Assembly (NCBI GenBank): GCA_041394985.1
Contig: JAWLBI010000001.1
Location: forward strand, 4,154,001 to 4,218,000
DNA length: 64,000 nucleotides
Reading direction: 5' to 3'
From: JAGLON01 sp041394985
GTDB taxonomy: Bacteria > Zixibacteria > MSB-5A5 > GN15 > JAAZOE01
Shown: piece after piece, positions 17,153-24,646 of the stretch
How the letters are laid out: each line of letters starts with the position of its first letter
How positions within the stretch are numbered: position 1 is the first letter of the stretch
Notes under the pieces: model-generated
Seen by the model: the letters and a program-made list of their open reading frames with translations, nothing else
Told to the model about the DNA's origin: nothing
The model's database searches: none
Made by a program: the position numbers and the translations under genes

Positions 17153-17572
17153 ATGAAACTCATAGTTTCTATTGCTGTTGCTTTTCTGTGCCTGAGCATT
17201 GCAGTTGCCGACGATGAAGTCGAAAACCAACCACTATTTCAGATCATCGCATCTGATACATGTATAAGTGGCTATTTTCTAACCCCAATTTCACTGAATC
17301 CTTTTGATCAGACCTATGACATTAAATTTAATTTACCTGATACGTCATATGTCTCTATTTTTATAACTGACACTTTGGGGATTGATACAGTCTGGTGTAC
17401 CCAACGAAAAATTCTTTCTCCCGGTTATTATCGGATTCTTCATGATCCAATAATGGAAGTACTTGTGTCATTAAAGATTCAGCATGGGGATTTGCACTTT
17501 ATGGCAGAGCGTTATTATAGTTCATATTTGGGAGACATGGAATATCAATTTATTGCGACAGGAAGATTATAG
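17153..17572 (+). CDS. Small exported protein with a T9SS/FlgD-like Ig-fold segment
   Basis: 139 residues. It has a signal peptide (KLIVSIAVAFLCLSIAVA). The central segment NPFDQTYDIKFNLPDTSYVS and IFITDTLGIDTVW followed by LSPGYYRILHD has the spacing of the Ig-like domain found in FlgD and in type IX sorting tails (NPFN...LP...V.L.IYD..G). It lacks a clear C-terminal sorting signal. It is much AT-richer than the macrodomain gene. No function assigned. Confidence 0.6.
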   Translation: MKLIVSIAVAFLCLSIAVADDEVENQPLFQIIASDTCISGYFLTPISLNPFDQTYDIKFNLPDTSYVSIFITDTLGIDTVWCTQRKILSPGYYRILHDPIMEVLVSLKIQHGDLHFMAERYYSSYLGDMEYQFIATGRL

Positions 17573-17624
17573 CCATAGCCCACCTACCAGGTAGAATTGC
17601 CGCCCATTCTTCGTGATCAATTCA

Positions 17625-17661
17625 CATCTCATCCCAACCCTAAGAAGGGTTGGGGCACCGG
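17625..17661. repeat. 37-bp direct repeat, left copy flanking the ankyrin gene
   Basis: Identical over 37 bases to 18428-18464. The core CCCAACCCTAAGAAGGGTTGG is itself a palindrome. Confidence 0.8.
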
Positions 17662-17670
17662 GGCTGCCAG

Positions 17671-18396
17671 CTATGGCGTATCTTTCTCCTTTAATTTTGT
17701 GATGCCTAAGCTGTCGCTTCGTGTTGCGTCTTCAGTCGGCATTATAGATCCATGAGCCAGTAAATACTCTATAACTTCCGTGTGATCATGATTCATTGCT
17801 TTCTCTATAGGAGTTTCTCCCAGGCTATCGCAAAGGTTCGGATTGGCGCCCATTGATACCAGATATTCTACTATTTCCATATTTCCAGTCGAGGCGGAAA
17901 TGTGAAGGGCAGTTTTTCCATCGTAAGGGTTAGGAACATTAATAGCAACTCCATTGGAAATGAGTACTTTGATTGTTTTCAAATCATCCCAACAAGCGGC
18001 ATGGTTGATAAATTCTATGGCATGGGGACTATTAGCGATTTCCTCTGCAAATTGACGTTGCCAAAAACTATAAGGTAGACTACCAATTATCCAAAGCATA
18101 ATAGCAAGGCATATTGCGATCACTGCATTTATCGATACCCGTTTTCTCTTTATTACATTTTTGATTACATAAAAAACAATTATGCCGCTTGATAAAATGA
18201 GCAAAAATGGAAAAATAAGTAGCCCTGCTCCACTGCCATGAACTAAAGAGAATCCAACGTTTTGCGGTCCAAATTCCCAGCTCAGAAACGTCATTTCATG
18301 GATAAAAATGCCCGATAGAATGGCTGTCCCAATCAAGCTAATCGTGTGCAGAATCGTAACCCATAAGGGCAACTTTGCAGCGTATTTTTTACTCAC
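17671..18396 (-). CDS. Membrane protein with ankyrin repeats
   Basis: About 241 residues from a GTG at 18396, chosen because GAGGAG lies six bases upstream; a further-upstream ATG would place the start inside the flanking repeat. Three hydrophobic segments (VTILHTISLIGTAILSGIFI, LLIFPFLLILSSGIIVFYVI, VIAICLAIMLWIIGSLPYSF) are followed by about three ankyrin repeats, including DGKTALHISASTGNMEIVEY and LGETPIEKAMNHDHTEVIEY. Ankyrins bind proteins. The gene is AT-rich and lies between two identical 37-bp repeats. A similar architecture occurs at 61697. Confidence 0.75.
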   Translation of the reverse strand: MSKKYAAKLPLWVTILHTISLIGTAILSGIFIHEMTFLSWEFGPQNVGFSLVHGSGAGLLIFPFLLILSSGIIVFYVIKNVIKRKRVSINAVIAICLAIMLWIIGSLPYSFWQRQFAEEIANSPHAIEFINHAACWDDLKTIKVLISNGVAINVPNPYDGKTALHISASTGNMEIVEYLVSMGANPNLCDSLGETPIEKAMNHDHTEVIEYLLAHGSIMPTEDATRSDSLGITKLKEKDTP

Positions 18397-18427
18397 ACAT
18401 GACTCCTCGATTATTATCAACCTCTGG

Positions 18428-18464
18428 CATCTCATCCCAACCCTAAGAAGGGTTGGGGCACCGG
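18428..18464. repeat. 37-bp direct repeat, right copy flanking the ankyrin gene
   Basis: Same orientation and sequence as 17625-17661. Confidence 0.8.
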
Positions 18465-18480
18465 TGCATCGGCGCTCTCT

Positions 18481-19479
18481 TTATCCATTATAAAACACAT
18501 TATATGCCTTGCGGCATAATTTCTCGAGATCCTTTAGTTTCCACTCGCCATGGTCGTGCAGTTTATCGAGGACATGCTGTGCCAGTGCCGCCTTGCCGTT
18601 ATACGCACCACTGATGGCGCCCGTAATCGCTCCGGTCGTATCGACATCGCCTCCCACCGCAATTGCCGTCCAGACTGATGTGTAATAATCATCGGGACTC
18701 CTGAGGAATGCATAGAGACTCCACAGCACCGTCCCGATGACGAATGGCGAAATACCCGGCCATGAATCTCCCATACCGGGGTCCATACCGACCCGGCTCA
18801 TCCATTTGACTGCAACCTCCGGAGGCATGTCCAGATATTGCGGCAGCCCCTCGACATACGCCGCGAATTCCTTATGCGCACACGACATCCATCCGGCCAG
18901 TGTCTTGCAGAATTCATCCGGCTCGCATTTTCCCTGCAGCGCCAGTGCAACGGCTCCGGCAATGGCGATCGAACCGGCATCGCAGCGCAAATCCTGATGC
19001 GTGATGCGGCCTTGTATGCGAGCGATTTTTATTATTGTCTCGGGATAATTACAGTAGCACATGCCGACCGGAGCGGTTCGCATGGCGGTGCCATTACCGG
19101 CTTTCGGTGGCGGGCTCCCGGCTTCTTCCCAGGGGACTCCGGCCTCGATCTGTTTGATGGCAAACATGCAGGCAAGTCCCGGGCCGACTATTGTGCGGGA
19201 TTGAAAGAGCGGAAGTAAGCGCTCGATATAATCATGCGGATCGAATTGCGGATGGTCGCTGAGGCTGGCCAGCAGTTCGCGAGCCATCTGCGAATCATCG
19301 GTATATTGCCCGAATAAGAATTCTATTTTGGATTTTCCCGATTTCCACAGCGGCTCGAAATGTTCTTGTAAATACTCGGTGCAGATCGCTCCGGTGTGCC
19401 CCTCGACGGGAAACCCGACCGCATCGCCGATACACTGCCCCAACAGACAGCCCGCGAATTTGTCATATGAAATTGACAT
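18481..19479 (-). CDS. ADP-ribosylglycohydrolase family protein
   Basis: 332 residues. It begins YDKFAGCLLGQCIGDAVGFP as in the DraG/ARH family. It has the metal-binding motif YTDDSQM near residue 60, then GNGTAMRTAPVGM, and the second metal site GGDVDTTGAITGAISGAYNG near residue 275. These enzymes remove ADP-ribose from proteins or DNA with two Mg ions. GAGGGA lies seven bases before the ATG. The close macrodomain gene suggests a shared substrate, but no ADP-ribosyltransferase is visible in the window. Confidence 0.92.
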   Translation of the reverse strand: MSISYDKFAGCLLGQCIGDAVGFPVEGHTGAICTEYLQEHFEPLWKSGKSKIEFLFGQYTDDSQMARELLASLSDHPQFDPHDYIERLLPLFQSRTIVGPGLACMFAIKQIEAGVPWEEAGSPPPKAGNGTAMRTAPVGMCYCNYPETIIKIARIQGRITHQDLRCDAGSIAIAGAVALALQGKCEPDEFCKTLAGWMSCAHKEFAAYVEGLPQYLDMPPEVAVKWMSRVGMDPGMGDSWPGISPFVIGTVLWSLYAFLRSPDDYYTSVWTAIAVGGDVDTTGAITGAISGAYNGKAALAQHVLDKLHDHGEWKLKDLEKLCRKAYNVFYNG

Positions 19480-19913
19480 AAAGAATCCCTCGACAAGAAT
19501 AATACTATAATCAGAATATACTCGATAGATTATGCGATACCAAATGCATTGAAAGGATTCATCCGGAATACCCGATATTGCTTCGTATTATCACTCCAAT
19601 CTCGCTCCAAATTCCCGACTCGCCTCTATAAGTAAAAGGAGATTCTATCAGTATGCGCAAATACGCAAAAACACCGAAAAAATTTTTCCTGTCCGAGGGA
19701 TAACTCATTGTCCCACAACAGGCGTTTTTCTACAAAACAACGACAAAAATTGCCAACCATATATCCAACAACGAGTTGTTTTACCCAAACAAGAAAATCG
19801 TCTTAGCATTGAACAACAACGACTTATCACTCTATCGCAATTGTTAGGAAATCGCGTTTCGCATCAGATTCTGTATCGAAAATGCCAAAATCGACCGGAA
19901 AACAAACCCTCGC

Positions 19914-19951
19914 GGCAGATGTGGATCCGCCGAGGCGGACCGCGCACAAAA
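19914..19951. repeat. Palindromic repeat (GGATCCGCC...GGCGGACC type)
   Basis: Matches the reverse complement of 12503-12544 except for a four-base indel and one substitution, so the two are copies of one dispersed repeat. Confidence 0.7.
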
Positions 19952-19964
19952 CCAGGCATAAAAA

Positions 19965-20162
19965 TGTTCAAACCAGACATGGGTAACAGATTAAACCGGT
20001 CACATGGGTAACAGTATCTTGGTAGTTATTTTGTTATTTGTTACGTTCATATCGCTTCTTTGTTTTCCTAAGATGAATGATTTTACATTCGGCAACATCA
20101 AGCTGTGCCAGGCGGATAGGCCCGAAGTAAATATCCAGGCGTTGTTCCGTCACCTGCCGCAG
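19965..20162. mobile_element. 198-bp fragment of the IS481-type element (transposase 3' end)
   Basis: As far as I can compare by eye it is identical to 41423-41620 and starts exactly at the terminal TGTTCAAACC of the intact element. It contains the terminal inverted repeat and the last ~43 codons of the transposase on the reverse strand. The other end is abruptly replaced by a palindromic repeat, so the rest of the element has been lost. Confidence 0.88.
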
Positions 20163-20265
20163 CCTGTAGCCCACCCACTGGGTGGGGATTGGCGGTCATC
20201 CTTCGGGATCAATTCAGCCGAAGATTCTTGGGCCATGTGAATTATGAAACGAACCAATATTCATT

Positions 20266-20309
20266 ACAATATCAAACATCTCAGGTGAATCCGAAAATCC
20301 CACCCAATG
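20266..20309. repeat. 44-bp direct repeat, first copy
   Basis: Matches 20546-20589 with one mismatch; the copies are exactly 280 bp apart. Confidence 0.75.
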
Positions 20310-20381
20310 GGAGTGTTGAATAAGTCGTTTTTCCAAAACAAAGATACGGAGTATAAAGGTAACATCAATAGCAAGTGTTTG

Positions 20382-20430
20382 TCGCATAAATCCTGAGATT
20401 GCGACGCCCTAAGAAGGGCTCGCAATGACC
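20382..20430. repeat. Palindrome-bearing dispersed repeat (ATTGCGACGCCC type)
   Basis: TCGCATAAATCCTGAGATTG followed by CGACGCCCTAAGAAGGGCTC recurs near 63190 with two differences over about 50 bases, and the similarity continues more weakly downstream. Confidence 0.7.
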
Positions 20431-20545
20431 GCTGCTTGTCATAGGTTTTTCAATCATTCCCAAGCTATGGGGCACCATACTAATGTCAATTATCATCCCA
20501 CAGTCCGCCGCGGCGGATGGGGCACCCTGCGATCCTATTTTGAAA

Positions 20546-20589
20546 ACAATGTCAAACATCTCAGGTGAATCCGAAAATCCCACCCAATG
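20546..20589. repeat. 44-bp direct repeat, second copy
   Basis: Second copy of the sequence at 20266-20309, same orientation. Confidence 0.75.
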
Positions 20590-20685
20590 AGTGGGCTACA
20601 ACTTTAGCTACCCGCTCGCCGACCCTGAAGGATCGGCCTACCCGGATATATATCTCGTGGTCATGTAATTTTGAGAGTAACGCGC

Positions 20686-21219
20686 TCAGTGAGGTTTGGC
20701 GCGGAAGGATCCATCCAGCTTCAATGACTGGCTGCGGGTATTGCGATACGTGCCCTCGATCGACCCGAACACCTCTTCTCCGCGCAACGAGTCGATGACG
20801 ACATGTCCCGACTGGCAGGTGAACAGGTTTTCGCCGACGCCATAGTTGACACTGCCCATCAGTTCGCAAATCGATTTGAATCCGGTGTCATAGCGGCCGG
20901 GCTTGATGCTCCGCGGCAGCGTAAAATAAAAGCGGGCTGTCTTCGCGAGCTTCAACTCGGCCACTGCACTCTCCGAAACCGCCTCGCCGGTCGATTCTCC
21001 CTCGACATAGAGCACAACACTGTCGCTTGGGATAAGCTGGTATTTTCCCTGGGTGAGGACGATCGATTTGCCCATCGTATACCAGGTCGTCTTGGTCGTA
21101 TAGCGAATGCCGACGTTGTCGTGGACTTCTTCGGCAATCGTGAAATGAGTTTTCTTACAGGATGTGGCCAAAAAGAGAATCAGTCCCGAGAGTAAAAAAA
21201 GCGCGATGTTTTTTTTCAT
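20686..21219 (-). CDS. Lipoprotein of unknown function, third gene of the SPT/GNAT operon
   Basis: 177 residues with a lipoprotein signal peptide ending in LATSC. The mature protein is beta-rich (ESTGEAVSESAVAELKLAKT, ARFYFTLPRSIKPGRYDTGF), reminiscent of an Ig-like or lipid-handling envelope fold, but I recognise no family. Its ATG comes two bases after the stop of the GNAT-like gene, so it is in the same transcript as the acyltransferase and the alpha-oxoamine synthase. This suggests a role linked to the lipid they make. Confidence 0.6.
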   Translation of the reverse strand: MKKNIALFLLSGLILFLATSCKKTHFTIAEEVHDNVGIRYTTKTTWYTMGKSIVLTQGKYQLIPSDSVVLYVEGESTGEAVSESAVAELKLAKTARFYFTLPRSIKPGRYDTGFKSICELMGSVNYGVGENLFTCQSGHVVIDSLRGEEVFGSIEGTYRNTRSQSLKLDGSFRAKPH

Positions 21220-21220
21220 G

Positions 21221-22366
21221 TTACACCTGCATACCGTACACGCGGTATTTTTTGTATAGTGTTCCGCCCATCAGCTCGGCCTGACGGACCATGGCGAAAT
21301 TGTCTTCGAGTATCCAGCTCATTTCGCCCCATGTATAGCCCTTAGTAGTACCGACGTCGTAAATCTTGATATAAAAAATATTATCCAGGCCCCGCTTCTG
21401 AAATTCCGGTATCAAACCCAGCGTGAGGATGCGGACCGAATCGACTTTGTTCTTGATTTTCGTATGCCAGAGCAGCTTGATCAGCCCGGTCGGAAAGAGC
21501 CGGCCGTTTGTTTTTATCAATGCCTGATTGATATTGGGCAGCGTAAGGCTGAATCCCACCGGTTTGCCCTGCACCTCGGCGATGAACACCAGGTCGGGAT
21601 CGAGAATCTGTTTCATGTCGTGGGCCATGTGGCGGAATTCTTCCCGCGACATCGGCACGAAACCCCAGTTTTTCGCCCACGCCTGATTGTACACATCGAT
21701 AATGCGGTCGATCTCGCCGTCGAAATCGCGCATATTCAACGACCGCACATTTATACCCTCGCGCTCCTGCAGCCGCTCGGCGAGCTTGCGCATGCGAGGA
21801 TCGAAATTCGAACCGACCTCGATTTTGAAGGCGACCAGGTCTTTGGCCTTGCGGAGCCCGAACTGCTCGGCGAAATCATTATAGTACGGCTTGTTGTAGG
21901 CCATCATGAGCATCGGCGGTATGTCGTAGTTTTCGATCAGCATCCCGAGCTCGTGATTGGTCGAGAAATTCGCCGGACCCATCATCCGATCCATGCCCTC
22001 TTTCTTCACCGTGATGAGGGCAATCTTGAACAGGAGCTCGGCCACCTCGTATTCATTCACGCAATCGAAGAAGCCGAAAAAGCCGGTCTTCTCCTCGTGA
22101 TATTCATTGTGATTGTAATTGATGCAGGTGGCGATGCGCCCGATGTATTCACCGTTTCGCCTCGCGACGAACAGGCGCGTCTTGGCCGCACGGTAGAAGG
22201 GATTCTTCTTTTTGTTGAAGAACTCCAGGCGTTCGGAAATCAGCGGCGGCACCCAGTTAGGGTCGTCGGCATAGATAGCGAACGGTACTTTGATAAAGGC
22301 CTTGAGGTCCGAATTGTTTTCGACCTCAAGGATATCAATATCGTTTTTAGTTGTGACTGTATCCAA
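21221..22366 (-). CDS. GNAT-like N-acyltransferase (YghO-like), candidate bacterial ceramide synthase
   Basis: 381 residues. It has the YghO-type start FIKVPFAIYADDPNWVPPLI followed by KNPFYRAAKTRLFVARRNGE, then MMGPANFSTNHELGMLIENY, and a C-terminal GNAT-like half (LVFIAEVQGKPVGFSLTLPN; ILTLGLIPEFQKRGL). Proteins of this kind lie beside serine palmitoyltransferases in bacteria that make sphingolipids, where one was shown to be a ceramide synthase. The assignment here is inferred from that context. The start is TTG, two bases after the preceding stop, without a visible ribosome site, so it is probably translationally coupled. It is unlikely to be a simple small-molecule acetyltransferase given its length. 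Confidence 0.7.
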   Translation of the reverse strand: MDTVTTKNDIDILEVENNSDLKAFIKVPFAIYADDPNWVPPLISERLEFFNKKKNPFYRAAKTRLFVARRNGEYIGRIATCINYNHNEYHEEKTGFFGFFDCVNEYEVAELLFKIALITVKKEGMDRMMGPANFSTNHELGMLIENYDIPPMLMMAYNKPYYNDFAEQFGLRKAKDLVAFKIEVGSNFDPRMRKLAERLQEREGINVRSLNMRDFDGEIDRIIDVYNQAWAKNWGFVPMSREEFRHMAHDMKQILDPDLVFIAEVQGKPVGFSLTLPNINQALIKTNGRLFPTGLIKLLWHTKIKNKVDSVRILTLGLIPEFQKRGLDNIFYIKIYDVGTTKGYTWGEMSWILEDNFAMVRQAELMGGTLYKKYRVYGMQV

Positions 22367-22368
22367 AT

Positions 22369-23610
22369 TTAGAGTACGCCGTATTTTTTGCCCAGCCGCG
22401 CGAATGTTTCGAGTACGCGGTCGAGTTGTTTATCGGTATGCGTGGCCGTATAACTGGTCCGAATCAGCGACATCTTCGGCGCAACGGCAGGCGGCACGAC
22501 GGCGTTGGCGAAGATGCCCTCATCGCTCAAGTCTTTCCACAGCCGGAAACAGGTCATATCGTCGCCGATCATGATGGGAACGACCGGCGTTTCGGTGTTG
22601 CCGATATCGTAACCCAGGTCGCGCAAACCTTTGTGCATTTTATGCGTGTTTTTCCACAAGTTTTCGCGCCGCTCCGGTTCGGCCTCGATAATTTCCAGCG
22701 CTTTGACAACCGCGGCCGCGGCTCCCGGCGGAATAGAGGCAGAAAATATCAGTTCGCGCGCGAAGTGCTTAACATAGTGAAGCGTGTCCTCGTCACCGGC
22801 GATAAAGCCGCCGAGCGAGGCAAACGATTTGGAGAATGTGCCCATGGTCAGATCGACGCGGTCGATGAGCCCGAAATGCTCGGCCGTCCCGCGACCGCCC
22901 TCGCCCAGCACGCCGATGGAGTGCGCATCGTCGACTAGCACGCGTGCGCCGTATTCCTCGGCAAGCTCGACCATGGCGGGAAGATTCGCAATATCACCCT
23001 CCATGGAGAAAACACCGTCCGTGATAATCAGGATACCGCCGCGCAGACCGTTGCCGCGGGCGATTTCGAGAACTCGGCGGAGATCGTCCATGTCGTTGTG
23101 GGTATACTTCATCGTCTTGCCGTAGGCGAGGCGGCAACCGTCGACGATCGAGGCGTGATTGCTGCGGTCGCACATAATCACATCGTCTTTGCCGACAAGG
23201 CTGGAAATGGTGCCCAAATTAGTTTGAAAACCGGTCGAAAAGACCAGCGCGGCCTCGCGTTTCATAAATGTGGCCAGTTTATGTTCGAGCTCGACATGCA
23301 GATCGAGGGTCCCGTTCAAAAAGCGTGAACCGGTGCAGCCCGATCCGTATTTCAGGCTGGCGTTGGCGGCGGCTTCTTTGACCCGAGGGTCGCCGACGAG
23401 ACCGAGATAATTGTTTGACCCGATCATAATCATGTCTTTGCCATTGACGACGACTTCGTCGCCAAGGGCAGAGGAAATCGGACGAAAATAGGGGTAATAG
23501 CCGGCTGCCATGACTTCCTTGGCGGCGGTCCATTCGCGGCATTTGGCAAACAGGTCGACGGCTTTTTCAGACACTTTTTTCGGTTCTGGCTGCAAAATCT
23601 CTCTCTCCAT
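22369..23610 (-). CDS. Alpha-oxoamine synthase, serine palmitoyltransferase-like
   Basis: The 413-residue PLP enzyme condenses an amino acid with an acyl-CoA or acyl-ACP. Features in order are NYLGLVGDPRVKEAA, then YGSGCTGSRFLNGTLDLHVE, DDAHSIGVLGEGGRGTAEHF, and the PLP-lysine motif MGTFSKSFASLGGFIAGDED near residue 240. The TFSKSF form of the lysine motif is like serine palmitoyltransferases rather than the GTLGKA form of Kbl and BioF. The neighbouring GNAT-like gene supports a sphingoid-base role. Glycine C-acetyltransferase remains possible. TTGACA lies at 23654-23649 on the reverse strand, about 40 bp upstream. Confidence 0.8.
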   Translation of the reverse strand: MEREILQPEPKKVSEKAVDLFAKCREWTAAKEVMAAGYYPYFRPISSALGDEVVVNGKDMIMIGSNNYLGLVGDPRVKEAAANASLKYGSGCTGSRFLNGTLDLHVELEHKLATFMKREAALVFSTGFQTNLGTISSLVGKDDVIMCDRSNHASIVDGCRLAYGKTMKYTHNDMDDLRRVLEIARGNGLRGGILIITDGVFSMEGDIANLPAMVELAEEYGARVLVDDAHSIGVLGEGGRGTAEHFGLIDRVDLTMGTFSKSFASLGGFIAGDEDTLHYVKHFARELIFSASIPPGAAAAVVKALEIIEAEPERRENLWKNTHKMHKGLRDLGYDIGNTETPVVPIMIGDDMTCFRLWKDLSDEGIFANAVVPPAVAPKMSLIRTSYTATHTDKQLDRVLETFARLGKKYGVL

Positions 23611-23785
23611 ATATTAAGAATAGCAAATTAACCTATAGTTCAAAGGGTTGTCAAGGTAAATAGTACCCTAATAGTTGAGCAGATGAGAGGGGAAAAAGTT
23701 CCTGTCGGCGGCGCGGATTTTGAAAGGCTTTTTGGGGCGGTTTTAACTAAGTGTTTTCACGCCAAAAGGTAATGAAATTTTTTGC

Positions 23786-23813
23786 TTGACAAAAATCTAA
23801 CATATTCTATATT
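23786..23813 (+). promoter_or_regulatory. Strong sigma-70-like promoter inside the intergenic region
   Basis: TTGACA, a 16-bp AT-rich spacer and TATATT. The predicted start is near 23820, about 240 bp before any start codon. Confidence 0.5.
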
Positions 23814-23818
23814 GAGCT

Positions 23819-23900
23819 TGCAACGGAAAGTGTTGCAGTAGTGGATTCTTCCTAACATCGTCATCCCAGGCAGGTGCGCTCCTGTCTGGGATATTTATTT
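23819..23900 (+). ncRNA. Candidate small RNA with two hairpins
   Basis: Downstream of the promoter come a small hairpin (TGCAAC/GTTGCA) and a strong 12-bp stem (ATCCCAGGCAGG with CCTGTCTGGGAT, one G-U pair) followed by ATTTATTT. The U tract is weak, so this could instead be a long structured leader of pgsA or a dispersed repeat. Confidence 0.25.
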
Positions 23901-24006
23901 GGGGCTAATTTCACCCGCCAATATTAGGAAATCGTGAACGTTGTATTGTATATTTGCACAATCCACTTCGCATGCGACACGGAGCCGTTTCTGCCGTAAT
24001 CACTAC

Positions 24007-24035
24007 TTGACAGTCCGAGGTATTTGCCGTACCTT
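24007..24035 (+). promoter_or_regulatory. Probable promoter of the pgsA-recA gene run
   Basis: TTGACA, a 17-bp spacer and TACCTT, about 24 bp before the pgsA start. Confidence 0.4.
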
Positions 24036-24058
24036 TTTTGCCTGATTATGGAGCGCGA

Positions 24059-24646
24059 ATGAACACACCCAATAAGTTGACACTATCGAGGATCATCCTT
24101 TCCCCGATCTTCATGGTATTTTTCCTGATGGAAAATGTCTATTGCCGGGTGTTGTCATTGGTGATTTTTATTATTGCGGCCCTGACTGATTTGTGGGACG
24201 GATACCTCGCTCGCAAGTACGGCATCGTCACCGGATTCGGAAAATTCATGGATCCATTGGCTGACAAAATTCTTACGTCAACGGCATTCGTGTCGTTTCT
24301 TGCATTGGGATATGTCAAGGCATGGATGATTATGCTGATTATCATCCGCGAATTCTCCATCACCGGTTTGCGTTCTCTGGCCGCTTATCGCGGGATGGTC
24401 ATCTCCCCGACCATGTCGGCTAAGCTCAAGACAGTCTTCCAGATGGTCACCATCGCCTCCATTCTTCTCTATATCAATGCCAAAACGGTATTCGAGGCAT
24501 CCGGCTATACCGGCACATTTTTCGAGTCGACGCTGGTGATTCAGGTGTTCGACTGGATGATGCTGATAACGACAGTCATAACGGTCGTGACGGGTATCGA
24601 CTACCTTATCAAAAACGGTTCGATTATCAAGGCGGTTCTCAAATAA
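24059..24646 (+). CDS. pgsA: CDP-diacylglycerol-glycerol-3-phosphate 3-phosphatidyltransferase
   Basis: Makes phosphatidylglycerophosphate. From the ATG at 24059 (GGAG five bases upstream) the protein has 195 residues and several membrane segments. The CDP-alcohol phosphotransferase motif is present as DGYLARKYGIVTGFGKFMDP, then LADK near residue 45, with the conserved Asp residues. NKLTLSRIILSPIF at the N-terminus is typical of PgsA. The stop is immediately followed by the pgpA start, whose product acts on the next intermediate, which confirms the role. Confidence 0.92.
   Translation: MNTPNKLTLSRIILSPIFMVFFLMENVYCRVLSLVIFIIAALTDLWDGYLARKYGIVTGFGKFMDPLADKILTSTAFVSFLALGYVKAWMIMLIIIREFSITGLRSLAAYRGMVISPTMSAKLKTVFQMVTIASILLYINAKTVFEASGYTGTFFESTLVIQVFDWMMLITTVITVVTGIDYLIKNGSIIKAVLK

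Larger units (their letters stand above)
19480..20685. other. 1.2-kb gene-free repeat-rich region
   Basis: I see no convincing gene. In order it holds an AT-rich stretch (19480-19910) with a perfect AACAAC-GA-GTTGTT palindrome at 19767-19780, a GGATCCGCC-type palindrome at 19914-19951, a 198-bp IS fragment (19965-20162), a TGTAGCCCACC/GGTGGGG palindrome at about 20165, and a 44-bp sequence present twice (20266 and 20546). It also holds a GCGACGCCC/GGGCTCGC palindrome at about 20382-20430 and a CCGCCGCGGCGG palindrome at about 20508. It looks like an insertion and recombination hotspot. Confidence 0.6.
23611..24058. other. 448-bp divergent intergenic region with a possible small RNA
   Basis: No protein gene is supported. 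It contains a strong promoter-like pair at 23786-23813, two hairpins (23819-23837 and 23863-23892), and a second promoter-like pair before pgsA at 24007-24035. Confidence 0.45.

Noticed and set aside
20004..20240. A plus-strand frame beginning MGNSILVVILLFVTFIS
   Set aside because: Its start is identical to a frame at 41462 and both are opposite the 3' end of the IS transposase, so it is a shadow of the element's end.
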